Origin: Arsukibacterium sp.
GTDB lineage: Bacteria > Pseudomonadota > Gammaproteobacteria > Enterobacterales > Alteromonadaceae
Direction of reading: 5' to 3'
Length of the DNA stretch: 64,000 bases
NCBI RefSeq assembly: GCF_018402695.1
Contig: NZ_JAGYIM010000013.1
Coordinates: 1-64,000, forward strand
This document shows positions 19,483 through 27,593 of the stretch, one piece after another. Made by a program: the position numbers and the translations under genes. The notes beneath the pieces are model-generated. The model saw only the letters and a program-made list of their open reading frames with translations. It had not been told where the DNA came from and made no database searches. The first letter of the stretch is position 1. Every line of letters begins with the position of its first letter.

Positions 19483-20168
19483 ACATGACAACCCCAGCTG
19501 CTGAGATGCTAACAGGCTGGAGCCAGGATCATCTGATAACATTAGCAGGTGGCCATCTAATCCACTGCAAGATGCAGATGGCCTGGCAACAACTGCAGCA
19601 GGCTGCTGCTGCAGATGATATAGAATTAAAAATTGTTTCAGCATTCAGAAGCTTTCAACGCCAGGCTGCAATCTGGCAGGCAAAATGCGAAGGTTCCCGA
19701 CCGGTTTATAATCTGGCTCAACAGCAAGTACCTATCTCATCACTAAGTGGTTTGGCGAAACTAGAGGCTATTATGCTGTACTCAGCCATACCCGGTGCCA
19801 GCAGACATCATTGGGGTACCGAACTGGATATCTATGATGCTGCAGCAGTGCCAAAAAATTACCAGCCACAATTAATACCTAATGAATATCAGGACGCAGG
19901 TCCCTTTGCTAAATTAAGCCAATGGCTTAATAGCGAGGCCAGCAAATACGGTTTTTTCAGACCTTATCAGTTTTACCGTGGCGGCGTAGCAGCCGAACCG
20001 TGGCATCTGAGCTACGCCCCTATTGCGAATTCCTGCATGCGTGCACTATCTCTTGATACACTGCATCAATGTCTGCTACAACATCCTATAGCTGAGCAGC
20101 AAACTGTACTGGCTAATTTAAAGCAACTGTATCAGTGTTACGTTATCAATATATGTGAGGACACCTGA
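19479..20168 (+). CDS. M15-family D-alanyl-D-alanine carboxypeptidase (VanY type)
   Basis: The zinc site of VanY-like LD/DD-carboxypeptidases is visible: [13 protein letters not shown] near residue 110 (His and Asp ligands) and AAEPWHLSY near residue 172 (catalytic Glu and third ligand His). [13 protein letters not shown] is the usual family block before them. No signal peptide is evident, which is unusual for an enzyme acting on periplasmic peptidoglycan. The ATG overlaps the dapE stop (ATGA), which suggests coupled expression with a precursor-synthesis gene. Confidence 0.88.
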   Translation: MNMTTPAAEMLTGWSQDHLITLAGGHLIHCKMQMAWQQLQQAAAADDIELKIVSAFRSFQRQAAIWQAKCEGSRPVYNLAQQQVPISSLSGLAKLEAIMLYSAIPGASRHHWGTELDIYDAAAVPKNYQPQLIPNEYQDAGPFAKLSQWLNSEASKYGFFRPYQFYRGGVAAEPWHLSYAPIANSCMRALSLDTLHQCLLQHPIAEQQTVLANLKQLYQCYVINICEDT

Positions 20169-20365
20169 TGAACTGGCCGTTATTCTGGGCATTACTTTTT
20201 GGTTTTGGCATGATCATCGGCAATATTATGCTGGTAAAACATTCGGCCAAAATTAAAATGCCCAGCCTGAAAGATGCTAAGGAAACTCATCCAAGATCAG
20301 CTGGCGACAGCAGTGATGTTACTCGTCGTCGCGCTGCCGCTGAAAAGCCGAATAGCCCTGAGTAA
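20168..20365 (+). CDS. DUF2897 family small membrane protein
   Basis: A 65-aa protein with one N-terminal membrane helix (residues 4-24, FWALLFGFGMIIGNIMLV) and a charged, hydrophilic tail. This matches the DUF2897 pattern seen next to similar genes in related genera. Its ATG shares one base with the M15 peptidase stop (TGATG), so it is the fourth gene of the yffB-dapE operon. Its last 47 bp overlap, tail to tail, the end of yejK on the other strand. Confidence 0.7.
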   Translation: MNWPLFWALLFGFGMIIGNIMLVKHSAKIKMPSLKDAKETHPRSAGDSSDVTRRRAAAEKPNSPE

Positions 20366-21362
20366 AACGTTGCAACTGGTCGCGCAGGTTTGGTGGTGTA
20401 CCTTTGATAATTAAGGTATCCGTTCCAACATCGTATTGTACCCGCTCACCCAGTAATTTCTCATCAAAACTTAACGACAAACCTCCTCCGGCACCATTAA
20501 ATTTGACCATCTTTTTCAGCTCTTTTACTTCAACCGGAAATTGCTCTGCCACTTCAAGTTGTTGTTCAGCACAATAATGCAAAAAACCATTTTCCTGCTC
20601 AGGATCAACCACCGCGGAGAGCTCAGCTAACACTACATCCTGGCCCGCCTTTACCCGCTCTTCACAGTAATCAAACACCTGACGTCTGGCTGCAGTTTTT
20701 TCACCTTGTTCAAACTCAGCTGCCGCAAAATACTCTTCAACCGAAGACAGCACTTTCTGACTGTTTTGACGGGCATCTGTACCCTCAGCACAACCAAGGA
20801 AATCAAGAAAAAAATCAGCGACTTTTCTGCCCGCCCTGCCCCGGATAAAGCTAATGTAGTTCCCGCCGTCAGCATTTACTTTATATTCTGTCAGATCTAA
20901 CCTGGCTGCTAACTGCATTCTGGCAATATCGAGATGGCGCGAAGTTGATAAATCCAGCTGCTCAGTAAGCGCAAAGTGATCTTTGCTGCCAAGCAAACAC
21001 ACTAACAGAAACTCACTGGCCAAATAACGATAATGGCCCAGCAATAAATAGCCGGTTTCCGGCAGCTGATGGCTACTTAACTGCGTAATTAAGTTGTCGG
21101 TCATTGCTTTGGCAAACCCCAGGTAATCTGTATCGCCTGCCTGCCAGCTGGCGATTGCCTGAGGTGTTTTCGGGTCTTTATCTGCGGTAAAACTGGCATA
21201 GCCTTTAGCTGGTTTGCCATTATATGCCAGGTGCAGTTGCTCCAGCAGAGTGGATACCGACCCATCAGAGCCGATTAATTGCTCCCGGTAATGAGCACTG
21301 TGTTCACCACTGGCTGACAGGTCAATATAATTAATAGCTAAATGAAGTACATCCACGGACAT
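20319..21362 (-). CDS. yejK: Nucleoid-associated protein YejK
   Basis: YejK (NdpA) is a spermidine-nucleoid protein reported to interact with topoisomerase IV. The 347-aa product (E. coli 335) has the expected features: N-terminal LHLAINYIDLS, the central YISFIRGRAGRKVADFFLDFLGC core, and the C-terminal FDEKLLGERVQYDVGTDTLIIKGTPPNLRDQL block. It is divergent from yejL-yejM, the same arrangement as in E. coli. Its last 47 bp lie antisense to the DUF2897 gene. Confidence 0.95.
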   Translation of the reverse strand: MSVDVLHLAINYIDLSASGEHSAHYREQLIGSDGSVSTLLEQLHLAYNGKPAKGYASFTADKDPKTPQAIASWQAGDTDYLGFAKAMTDNLITQLSSHQLPETGYLLLGHYRYLASEFLLVCLLGSKDHFALTEQLDLSTSRHLDIARMQLAARLDLTEYKVNADGGNYISFIRGRAGRKVADFFLDFLGCAEGTDARQNSQKVLSSVEEYFAAAEFEQGEKTAARRQVFDYCEERVKAGQDVVLAELSAVVDPEQENGFLHYCAEQQLEVAEQFPVEVKELKKMVKFNGAGGGLSLSFDEKLLGERVQYDVGTDTLIIKGTPPNLRDQLQRFTQGYSAFQRQRDDE

Positions 21363-21432
21363 AATTTTTCCTGTTTTTACTGAAATCTGATACTATTCTC
21401 TAGTCTGAGTATCATCTTAATCTGAGTGACGC

Positions 21433-21657
21433 ATGCCCATTGTATCAAAGTATTCCACCACACAAATTGAAAATCTGGTAAATCAGTTACTGGATACCTT
21501 TCACAACAACAATGCAACGACGGAACTCAGCCTGATGTGTTTAGGTAATGCGGTCAGTCATGTGATTAACAGCAGCGTGCCGGCATCACAACGCGCTGCT
21601 GTTGCCAACCACTTTAGCCAGGCATTAGCCGACGCTATCAACAGTAAAAGCAATTAA
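21433..21657 (+). CDS. yejL: UPF0352 protein YejL
   Basis: A 74-aa helical protein matching the YejL family: PIVSKYSTTQIENLVNQLLD at the start, then NATTELSLMCLGNAVSHVIN and a C-terminal helix ending in FSQALADAI. No function is established. It lies 5 bp before the yejM-like gene and is divergent from yejK, the conserved yejK-yejL-yejM arrangement. Confidence 0.93.
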   Translation: MPIVSKYSTTQIENLVNQLLDTFHNNNATTELSLMCLGNAVSHVINSSVPASQRAAVANHFSQALADAINSKSN

Positions 21658-21662
21658 CCCCA

Positions 21663-23186
21663 ATGGTTATTGAACAAAACTTATCGCTGGTTAAAAAGGT
21701 GAATCGGCTGCTAAGTTGGGGTCATTGGTTCAGTTTCTTTAATGTTTTGCTGGCGTTGGCAGTTACCAGTGTTTACTGGTTATCAGAGCCCTCTCCGGAA
21801 ACGGTGCTGGGCTGGATATATTTGTTGTGTTACTGGCTGGGACACACCGCATTTCTTTGTTTTATGTTTTTTATCGTTACCGTATTCCCGCTCTCGCTTA
21901 TCTTTCCTTATCAGAAACATGTACGGGGGCTTGCGGCGCTACTGGCCACAGTTGGCATGGTAGTGCTGATTTTTGATGCGTATGTTTACGCTAACCTCGG
22001 TTATCATATTGGCAGTACATCATATCATCAGACCATAGAGCTGTTACGACAGCAGGTCGTCACTAACCTGCGCAATTTCGTGCTGATTGTCAGCTGTGTT
22101 GCAGCAATCCTGATAGCCATTGAACTAGTGATCAGTAATTACTGTTGGAAAAAAAATGCCAGGCTCAAGCAAAGCAATATCAGCCGCCCGTTGCTGGTGG
22201 TGTTTATTGGCAGCTTTATGTTAAGCCACGTCATCCATATTTATGCTGATGCCCGTTTAAAATGGGACGTAACCAGGCTTGATAATGTCTTACCGTTTTC
22301 CTACCCGGCTACAGCGAAAAGCTTTCTGGCAAGATACCAGTTGGTTGACTTGGCTCAGCGGGCACAGCGCCAGGCAGATCGGCTGAGTATTTCCAGTCCG
22401 GAACTTAGCTTGCGTCAGTTACAATGCTCGGCAACCCAAACAGATCCGATTCTGGTCTTAATTACCAACCAAATTTCCAATGAAACAGCTGATTTTATGC
22501 GTCAGCAAGGATTACGCTGGCACGAACAGCACTTTGCACCGAACAACAATGCAGAGGCATTATTGCACTTGCTGTATGGCCAGTTCCTTCTGACTGCAGA
22601 CAGCCAGCAGCAACTACAGCAATCGCCTGCATTTATTGACCAGTTACCTGCCAACACGCTGTCTATCGACAGTAAATCTGCCAGTATAACTGCAATGCTA
22701 CCCTGGCTTCCTCAAGGACCACAAATTGAAGAAGCAGTAGCCACTATTATTTTTGATGACTCACCGGTAGATAACTGGACAGCGTATCAGGGTTTTCAGC
22801 ATATCGTGGTATTACCGCTTATCAGTAAACAGCCAACTTTTGTATTAGCACCGGTGGCCGCAATGGTTCGGTGGCCAAAACTGCATGAAAATTTAGAACA
22901 GCATGGTTCACAACATCTGGATTTATTACCCACCTTACTGAGCTCTGCTGGTTGCCGTGCCGAAGAAAGCTGGTTGGGAGATAACCTGCTACGACGACCT
23001 GCTCTACCCAAGCTCAGTATCAGCATGCAAGATATTGTCAGTATTCGCAAAGATAAAATGGTTGTGCTACGCCAGGATGGCAGCTATGGGGTATGGTCAG
23101 CCGGCACACTGCTACCATTGAATGAGAAGCTTGATACCCCTATGTTGACAGATGCTTTAAAAAGGCTTGAACCAGCAGAGAAATAA
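21663..23186 (+). CDS. yejM: YejM/PbgA-like inner-membrane protein (DUF3413), shortened
   Basis: E. coli YejM (PbgA) senses periplasmic LPS and restrains LpxC turnover. The N-terminal DUF3413 part is intact here: SWGHWFSFFNVLLA and five membrane segments within residues 1-200, including LIFDAYVYANLGYHIGS. The periplasmic part is only about 300 residues (about 390 in E. coli; total 507 versus 586), and its sulfatase-like fold lacks recognisable metal-ligand motifs. YejM is already a non-catalytic sulfatase relative, so the sensing role may persist. Synteny with yejL/yejK supports the name. Confidence 0.8.
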   Translation: MVIEQNLSLVKKVNRLLSWGHWFSFFNVLLALAVTSVYWLSEPSPETVLGWIYLLCYWLGHTAFLCFMFFIVTVFPLSLIFPYQKHVRGLAALLATVGMVVLIFDAYVYANLGYHIGSTSYHQTIELLRQQVVTNLRNFVLIVSCVAAILIAIELVISNYCWKKNARLKQSNISRPLLVVFIGSFMLSHVIHIYADARLKWDVTRLDNVLPFSYPATAKSFLARYQLVDLAQRAQRQADRLSISSPELSLRQLQCSATQTDPILVLITNQISNETADFMRQQGLRWHEQHFAPNNNAEALLHLLYGQFLLTADSQQQLQQSPAFIDQLPANTLSIDSKSASITAMLPWLPQGPQIEEAVATIIFDDSPVDNWTAYQGFQHIVVLPLISKQPTFVLAPVAAMVRWPKLHENLEQHGSQHLDLLPTLLSSAGCRAEESWLGDNLLRRPALPKLSISMQDIVSIRKDKMVVLRQDGSYGVWSAGTLLPLNEKLDTPMLTDALKRLEPAEK

Positions 23187-23192
23187 TTTTGA

Positions 23193-23483
23193 CTACTGCA
23201 GGGTTTTTGGCACTTTGATCTTCGGCCTTTTCCCTGCCAGCTCTAACTCTGCAAGATGAAACAAGTTAGTAAATACAATTGGCGGAGCTGGCTCACTAAA
23301 GCGCTCGATAAAAGCTATCTGTGCATCTTTAACCATCTGCAAACACAATTGGTCATACTGGCTGTAGCCGTCGTAAGAGTAAGGCTCATCTAATTCAGCT
23401 AAACCCGTCTCCTGCTGTTTACGCATAAACCAATTCAACAAGAATTCATATTGCTTTATATCTAACCATTGTCGGCAGTCCAT
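23193..23483 (-). CDS. Conserved hypothetical protein
   Basis: A 96-aa soluble protein that I do not recognise. The frame begins at 23528, but the ATG at 23483 has AGGA six bases upstream and is preferred. It starts MDCRQWLDIKQYEFLLNWFM, with aromatic and acidic residues in the middle (YSYDGYSQYDQL) and a basic C-terminus (GKRPKIKVPKTLQ). It converges tail to tail with yejM, with a 6-bp gap, and no terminator is visible between them. Confidence 0.6.
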   Translation of the reverse strand: MDCRQWLDIKQYEFLLNWFMRKQQETGLAELDEPYSYDGYSQYDQLCLQMVKDAQIAFIERFSEPAPPIVFTNLFHLAELELAGKRPKIKVPKTLQ

Positions 23484-23583
23484 CGGCTTTCCTATATTTA
23501 CTGCGATAACTCGGCTGAACCGTTTCAAGCCATTCTATCATCTATATTCTAGATTACATTAAGCAGTTTTATTCACTATATAT

Positions 23584-23602
23584 ACTAATGAGAATCGTTA
23601 TT
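23584..23602. promoter_or_regulatory. Fur box upstream of the DUF2061 gene
   Basis: ACTAATGAGAATCGTTATT matches the 19-bp Fur consensus GATAATGATAATCATTATC at 14 positions, including the AATGA-AATC-TTAT core. It lies 30 bp before the ATG and overlaps a TATATA-type -10 region at about 23579-23585, the usual position for Fur repression. Confidence 0.65.
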
Positions 23603-23631
23603 ATCTAACAAGATCATTAGGAGTTTGAATC

Positions 23632-23850
23632 ATGCTTAAAACAATCACTTTCGCTGTAATGCATTTTACTATCGCTTTTGCAGTCACTTACGCAATAACT
23701 GGCGATCTGGTTCTGGGTGGCCTGGTCGCAGTAATAGAGCCCGCCGCTAACACCGTTGCGTATTTTTTTCACGAAAAAATTTGGCAGCAACTACAGCGAG
23801 AAAAACACGTCAGACATCCGGTGCAAAAACTTAGTCGCACCTTAGGGTAA
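23632..23850 (+). CDS. DUF2061 small membrane protein
   Basis: A 72-aa protein with two membrane segments (ITFAVMHFTIAFAVTYAITG and LVLGGLVAVIEPAANTVAYF) and a basic, cytoplasmic-looking tail. The H..IAF..TY..TG and G...EP..NT..Y..HE..W pattern is DUF2061. AGGAG lies ten bases before the ATG. A good Fur box just upstream suggests iron control, which is not a property I know for this family. Function unknown. Confidence 0.85.
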   Translation: MLKTITFAVMHFTIAFAVTYAITGDLVLGGLVAVIEPAANTVAYFFHEKIWQQLQREKHVRHPVQKLSRTLG

Positions 23851-23950
23851 GTGTAGCTGCATTCCAGGCGGCAGCTGCACCAAATAAGCTCTGCAGCAAG
23901 CTGTAAAAGCAGTTACAATACGCTATTAGTAAGATGAACCTGGATAAACA

Positions 23951-24784
23951 ATGATTGCACTGGGCACCCTGAATACCTTAACTGTAAAAAAGCAGGTTAA
24001 GTTTGGTTTTTACCTCGACGGCTTAAGTTGGGGAGAAATACTATTGCCAAATAATGTGGCACCAGCAGGCCTTCAGATAGATCAGGACCTGCAGGTTTTT
24101 CTCTATCTTGACTCAGAAGATCAGCTCATTGCCACTACTGAAAAGCCAGCGATCATGGTCGGTCAGGTTGCGATGTTACCCGTTGTTGCCGTGACAAAAG
24201 TTGGCGCCTTTTTAAACTGGGGCCTGAAAAAAGATTTACTGGTACCTTTTAGTGAACAACAAATTCCTTTAAAGGAAGGCCAAAAATATTTGGTTTACTG
24301 CTATGTCGATCTCAGTAACCGGATTGTCGCTTCGACAAAATTAGACCGCCATCTGCATAAAACCGAACCACGTTACAACCCCGGTGATAAAGTCGATATA
24401 ATTGTCAGCGAGCAAACCGATATTGGTTATAAAGCCGTGGTAAACCACCAGCACTGGGGGGTGCTTTATAAAAATGAAGTCTTTAAACCCTTGCGTCGTG
24501 GTGACAAACATACGGCCTACATTGTTAAAGTAAGAGACGATGGCAAGATAGATTTGCGCCTAACCGCCACAACCTATAAACAAGCGTTAGAGCTTACAGA
24601 GCAAATCATGACGAAGTTAAAGCAGAATGGCGGCAAGCTTGCATTAACCGATAAAAGCTCACCAGAACTTATCTATGAAGCGTTTGGCGTAAGTAAAAAA
24701 GCTTATAAACAAGCTATTGGCACGCTTTATAAAGATAAAAAAATTGTAATTTTAGACGCAGGCATCATGTTAGTTGGCAGCTAA
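23951..24784 (+). CDS. CvfB/YitL-like S1 RNA-binding protein
   Basis: A 277-aa protein built of S1-like beta-barrel modules followed by a winged helix, as in CvfB of Gram-positive bacteria. The second module reads VGAFLNWGLKKDLLVPFSEQ, the third has GVLYKNEVFKPLRRGDK and DDGKIDLRL, and the C-terminal winged helix has SPELIYEAFGVSKKAYKQAI. It probably binds RNA; its targets are unknown. It ends close to, or overlapping, the next gene, so the two are likely co-transcribed. Confidence 0.88.
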   Translation: MIALGTLNTLTVKKQVKFGFYLDGLSWGEILLPNNVAPAGLQIDQDLQVFLYLDSEDQLIATTEKPAIMVGQVAMLPVVAVTKVGAFLNWGLKKDLLVPFSEQQIPLKEGQKYLVYCYVDLSNRIVASTKLDRHLHKTEPRYNPGDKVDIIVSEQTDIGYKAVVNHQHWGVLYKNEVFKPLRRGDKHTAYIVKVRDDGKIDLRLTATTYKQALELTEQIMTKLKQNGGKLALTDKSSPELIYEAFGVSKKAYKQAIGTLYKDKKIVILDAGIMLVGS

Positions 24785-24803
24785 ACCCCCTTTAACGACC
24801 AGA

Positions 24804-25847
24804 ATGGCAAAAATTCAGCCTGTAATAAACTGGCTGCTTGATCTGTTTCAGCGCCATTCCGGACTGATGGCTGTATTGGCGTTTGTCTCTGGAATTGCCA
24901 GTTATGTCCTGGTTGATCGAAAAGAATCAATTGCCCAGTTTATTGCCGCTTTTATGTTATTCAGCTGGGTTTTACTGGTCGCTGATAATTGGCTGAGGGC
25001 CAGTTTGGAACGCCGGTTTGGCTGGAATTTATCGCCGATAGTTATACGATTTCTGACCCAGTTGGTGCATCAGGAGAGTTTATTTTTCGCCTTACCTTTT
25101 TTTCTGGCGGTAACCAGTTGGGACCATGGTCAGGCAGTATTCACAAGTTTGTTATTGGTTTGTGCGCTAGTTTCAATCATTGACCCGCTCTATTATAAAT
25201 ATCTGGCCACACGCTATGCCCTTTTTGTCGCTTTCCATACCCTGGCATTATTTGTCGTAATGCTGGTAGTGCTGCCACTACTGTTACAGCTCACTACCCA
25301 GCAAAGCCTTATTGCAGCAATTATTGCCGCTATGCTGTTCAGCCTGCCAAGTATGATTAGGGTGTTACCGCCTGGCCGCTGGTGGCGGCTGCCGATGTTA
25401 ATGGGTATGCTCTGCCTGATGGCTGTGACGCTATGGCAACTGCGCAGTTGGGTCCCCCCTGCCGGCATAAGGCTAACCGATATTGCTATCTCGCATCAGG
25501 TTGACGAAGCACAACGTAAGGCTGGCGCCAATATCAAGCAGTTAACCGTAGCAGATCTAGAGAATGGCCTGTATGCCTGGACTGCAGTACGAGCCCCAAG
25601 GGGGCTAAGAGAGAAAGTTCATCATGTCTGGTTACTCAATGGCCGGGAAGTTGATCGGATTGTACTGGATATCCGAGGGGGTCGGGAGGCCGGCTATCGG
25701 GCCTGGAGTCACAAGCTAGTGTTTCCCCCCTATCCTGCTGGCAACTGGCAAGTTCAGGTAGTAACTGAGTCTGGCCGTTTGATTGGGCTGACCCGTTTTA
25801 AAGTGACAAAAAAACCAATCAAGCCAGTAAAAACAACGATCGATTAG
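24804..25847 (+). CDS. DUF5924/DUF2914 inner-membrane protein
   Basis: Residues 1-215 hold about six or seven membrane helices (DUF5924-like), beginning with MAVLAFVSGIASYVLVDRKE. The soluble C-terminal domain of about 115 aa is DUF2914-like (NGLYAWTAVRAPRG, HVWLLNGREVDRIVLDIRGG, GNWQVQVVTESGRLIG). An in-frame TTG at 24774 would overlap the previous gene, but the ATG at 24804 gives the expected short N-terminus; neither has a strong ribosome-binding site. Function unknown. A strong terminator follows. Confidence 0.8.
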   Translation: MAKIQPVINWLLDLFQRHSGLMAVLAFVSGIASYVLVDRKESIAQFIAAFMLFSWVLLVADNWLRASLERRFGWNLSPIVIRFLTQLVHQESLFFALPFFLAVTSWDHGQAVFTSLLLVCALVSIIDPLYYKYLATRYALFVAFHTLALFVVMLVVLPLLLQLTTQQSLIAAIIAAMLFSLPSMIRVLPPGRWWRLPMLMGMLCLMAVTLWQLRSWVPPAGIRLTDIAISHQVDEAQRKAGANIKQLTVADLENGLYAWTAVRAPRGLREKVHHVWLLNGREVDRIVLDIRGGREAGYRAWSHKLVFPPYPAGNWQVQVVTESGRLIGLTRFKVTKKPIKPVKTTID

Positions 25848-25860
25848 CGTTGCAGAAAAT

Positions 25861-25886
25861 AGAAAAGGGCCGGTAGGCCCTTTTCT
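25861..25886. terminator. Bidirectional intrinsic terminator
   Basis: A perfect 11-bp stem (AGAAAAGGGCC / GGCCCTTTTCT) with a GGTA loop separates the DUF5924 gene from the convergent csbD-like gene. The flanking A and T runs allow it to work in both directions. Confidence 0.85.
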
Positions 25887-25900
25887 ATGCTTCAATATTT

Positions 25901-26092
25901 TTAATCTTTGAGGCGATTAAATTCCTGCTCTGCCTGGTCACGGCTCATGCCGTAACGCTCCTGCATTTTGCCACAGAATTTTTCAAAACTACCGTCAACT
26001 TGCTGTATATCGTCATCAGTCAATTTGCCCCATTTTTCTTTAACCGAGCCTTTCATTTGACGCCATTTACCTTCTGCGATATCACTATTCAT
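25901..26092 (-). CDS. CsbD-family stress protein
   Basis: A 63-aa CsbD-like protein. The pattern IAEGKWRQMKGSVKEKWGKL, then TDDDIQQVDGSFEKFCGKMQ, is the family signature, ending in GMSRDQAEQEF. CsbD proteins are abundant, highly charged, and induced by general stress in other bacteria, but their mechanism is unknown. Of two nearby ATGs the second (26092) is chosen because GGAG lies 7 nt before it. A CCGACCAGTC motif lies about 200 bp upstream. Confidence 0.9.
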   Translation of the reverse strand: MNSDIAEGKWRQMKGSVKEKWGKLTDDDIQQVDGSFEKFCGKMQERYGMSRDQAEQEFNRLKD

Positions 26093-26288
26093 AATCATTC
26101 TCCATTGGATTACAGAACAAAAGCCATGCTGTAGAGAGTGTGCACAGACGCAAACTACGGCAACAACACTATTAATTCTGCAATGCCCATACCAACTAAA
26201 AATTAATTATAAACCATTGAATATATTCAATTTAAAAAACATTTCAATTTTAGCGTTAACTTAATTTTAAAAAATAAAGTACAATTTA

Positions 26289-26298
26289 CCGACCAGTC
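26289..26298. repeat. CCGACCAGTC motif, copy 2
   Basis: An exact second copy of the decamer at 15232-15241, here between the csbD-like gene and the end of the cfa operon and following a TACAAT hexamer. See copy 1 for interpretation. Confidence 0.3.
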
Positions 26299-26346
26299 TG
26301 AAAAAAATGCAGGCTGCTGGCTTCTCTGCCAGGCTAATTCTGCTAG

Positions 26347-27591
26347 TTAACAGACGCTACGGTTGTCCGGCTTCGACAGTACCATGTGCACAGCACTGGT
26401 AGCGCGCTCCATAAAGCCACCTTCGCAATAACATAAGTAAAAATGCCACAGCCGGATAAAATTGTCGTCATATCCTAGCTGATGCACCGCATCTCGCTGA
26501 TGCATGAAGTTATCACACCATAATTTCAACGTTTTTGCGTAATCAAAGCCAATGTCCTGCACATGGCGGATAACTAAGTCCGTTTTCCGACTTACCGCAG
26601 TAGCCATCCGGCTAAGGGAAGGCAGGCATCCACCCGGGAAAACATATCTTTTGATAAAATCCACTTCCCGTACGTATTGCTGATATCGTTGATCAACTAT
26701 GGTAATAGCTTGCAGTAACATTAAGCCATCCGGTTTCAGTAAACTGGCGCACTTCTGAAAATACTCGTCCAGATAATTATCACCGACAGCTTCAATCATC
26801 TCAATGGACACTAATTTATCGAACTGGCCAGTTAAGTCACGATAATCCTCAAACAATAACGTTATCCTATCCTGTAGACCTAAGGCTTCAACCTTGGCTT
26901 TTGCATATGCCAGTTGTTCAGCTGAAATGGTAGTAGTGGTTACTTTACAGCCATAATGCTGTGCAGCATAAATGGCTAGGCCTCCCCAGCCGGTACCTAT
27001 CTCAATTAAATGATCAGTAGGGCTTAATTGCAATTTGTCACAGATCTGTTTCAGTTTATACTGCTGAGCCGTTGCCAAATCGGCCGTCTCGGTTGGAAAA
27101 ACTGCACTGGAATACATCATGCTGTCATCTAGAAACAGTTGGTACATTTCATTGCCAAGATCATAATGCGCAGCAATATTTTTCCTAGCCTGTGCTTTGG
27201 AATTACTGTTACGCCAATTCAATGCTTTAAGAAACGGCCTGCTTAATCTGGACCAGGTAGAATCCATTTTATCTAAAAGGGGCAAGTTACGACCAAAAAT
27301 TCGCACCAGGGCGGTGAGGTTGTCACAGCGCCAGTACCCTTCAATATAGGCTTCTCCCCCGCCAACAGAACCGGCCAGCACCAGTTTCTGATAAAAGCCA
27401 GGGTCCAGCACGGTTAATGTGACTTTTAAGTCACTGCCCACCTCTCCCAGCTGAAATCGTTGTTCTCCTTCAATCAGGGTTATCTCGCCCTGCTTAAGTT
27501 GCCCCAAAAAAGTCAGGGTAAATTTGCGGCACAGCCGGTCAAACCAACCCAAATTTGCAAACACCGCTTGATCGGTAAGCGATAAACTCAT
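26347..27591 (-). CDS. cfa: Cyclopropane-fatty-acyl-phospholipid synthase family methyltransferase
   Basis: The enzyme transfers a methylene group from S-adenosylmethionine to unsaturated membrane acyl chains. Family motifs are present: HYDLGNEMYQLFLDDSMMYS, the SAM loop EIGTGWGGLA near residue 197, MIEAVGDNYL, and the active-site Cys in YCEGGF near residue 389. The frame extends upstream to 27696, but the ATG at 27591 lies 2 nt past the DUF1365 stop and gives the usual start. At 415 aa it is longer than E. coli Cfa (382). Last gene of the photolyase operon. Confidence 0.93.
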   Translation of the reverse strand: MSLSLTDQAVFANLGWFDRLCRKFTLTFLGQLKQGEITLIEGEQRFQLGEVGSDLKVTLTVLDPGFYQKLVLAGSVGGGEAYIEGYWRCDNLTALVRIFGRNLPLLDKMDSTWSRLSRPFLKALNWRNSNSKAQARKNIAAHYDLGNEMYQLFLDDSMMYSSAVFPTETADLATAQQYKLKQICDKLQLSPTDHLIEIGTGWGGLAIYAAQHYGCKVTTTTISAEQLAYAKAKVEALGLQDRITLLFEDYRDLTGQFDKLVSIEMIEAVGDNYLDEYFQKCASLLKPDGLMLLQAITIVDQRYQQYVREVDFIKRYVFPGGCLPSLSRMATAVSRKTDLVIRHVQDIGFDYAKTLKLWCDNFMHQRDAVHQLGYDDNFIRLWHFYLCYCEGGFMERATSAVHMVLSKPDNRSVC

Positions 27592-27593
27592 AA

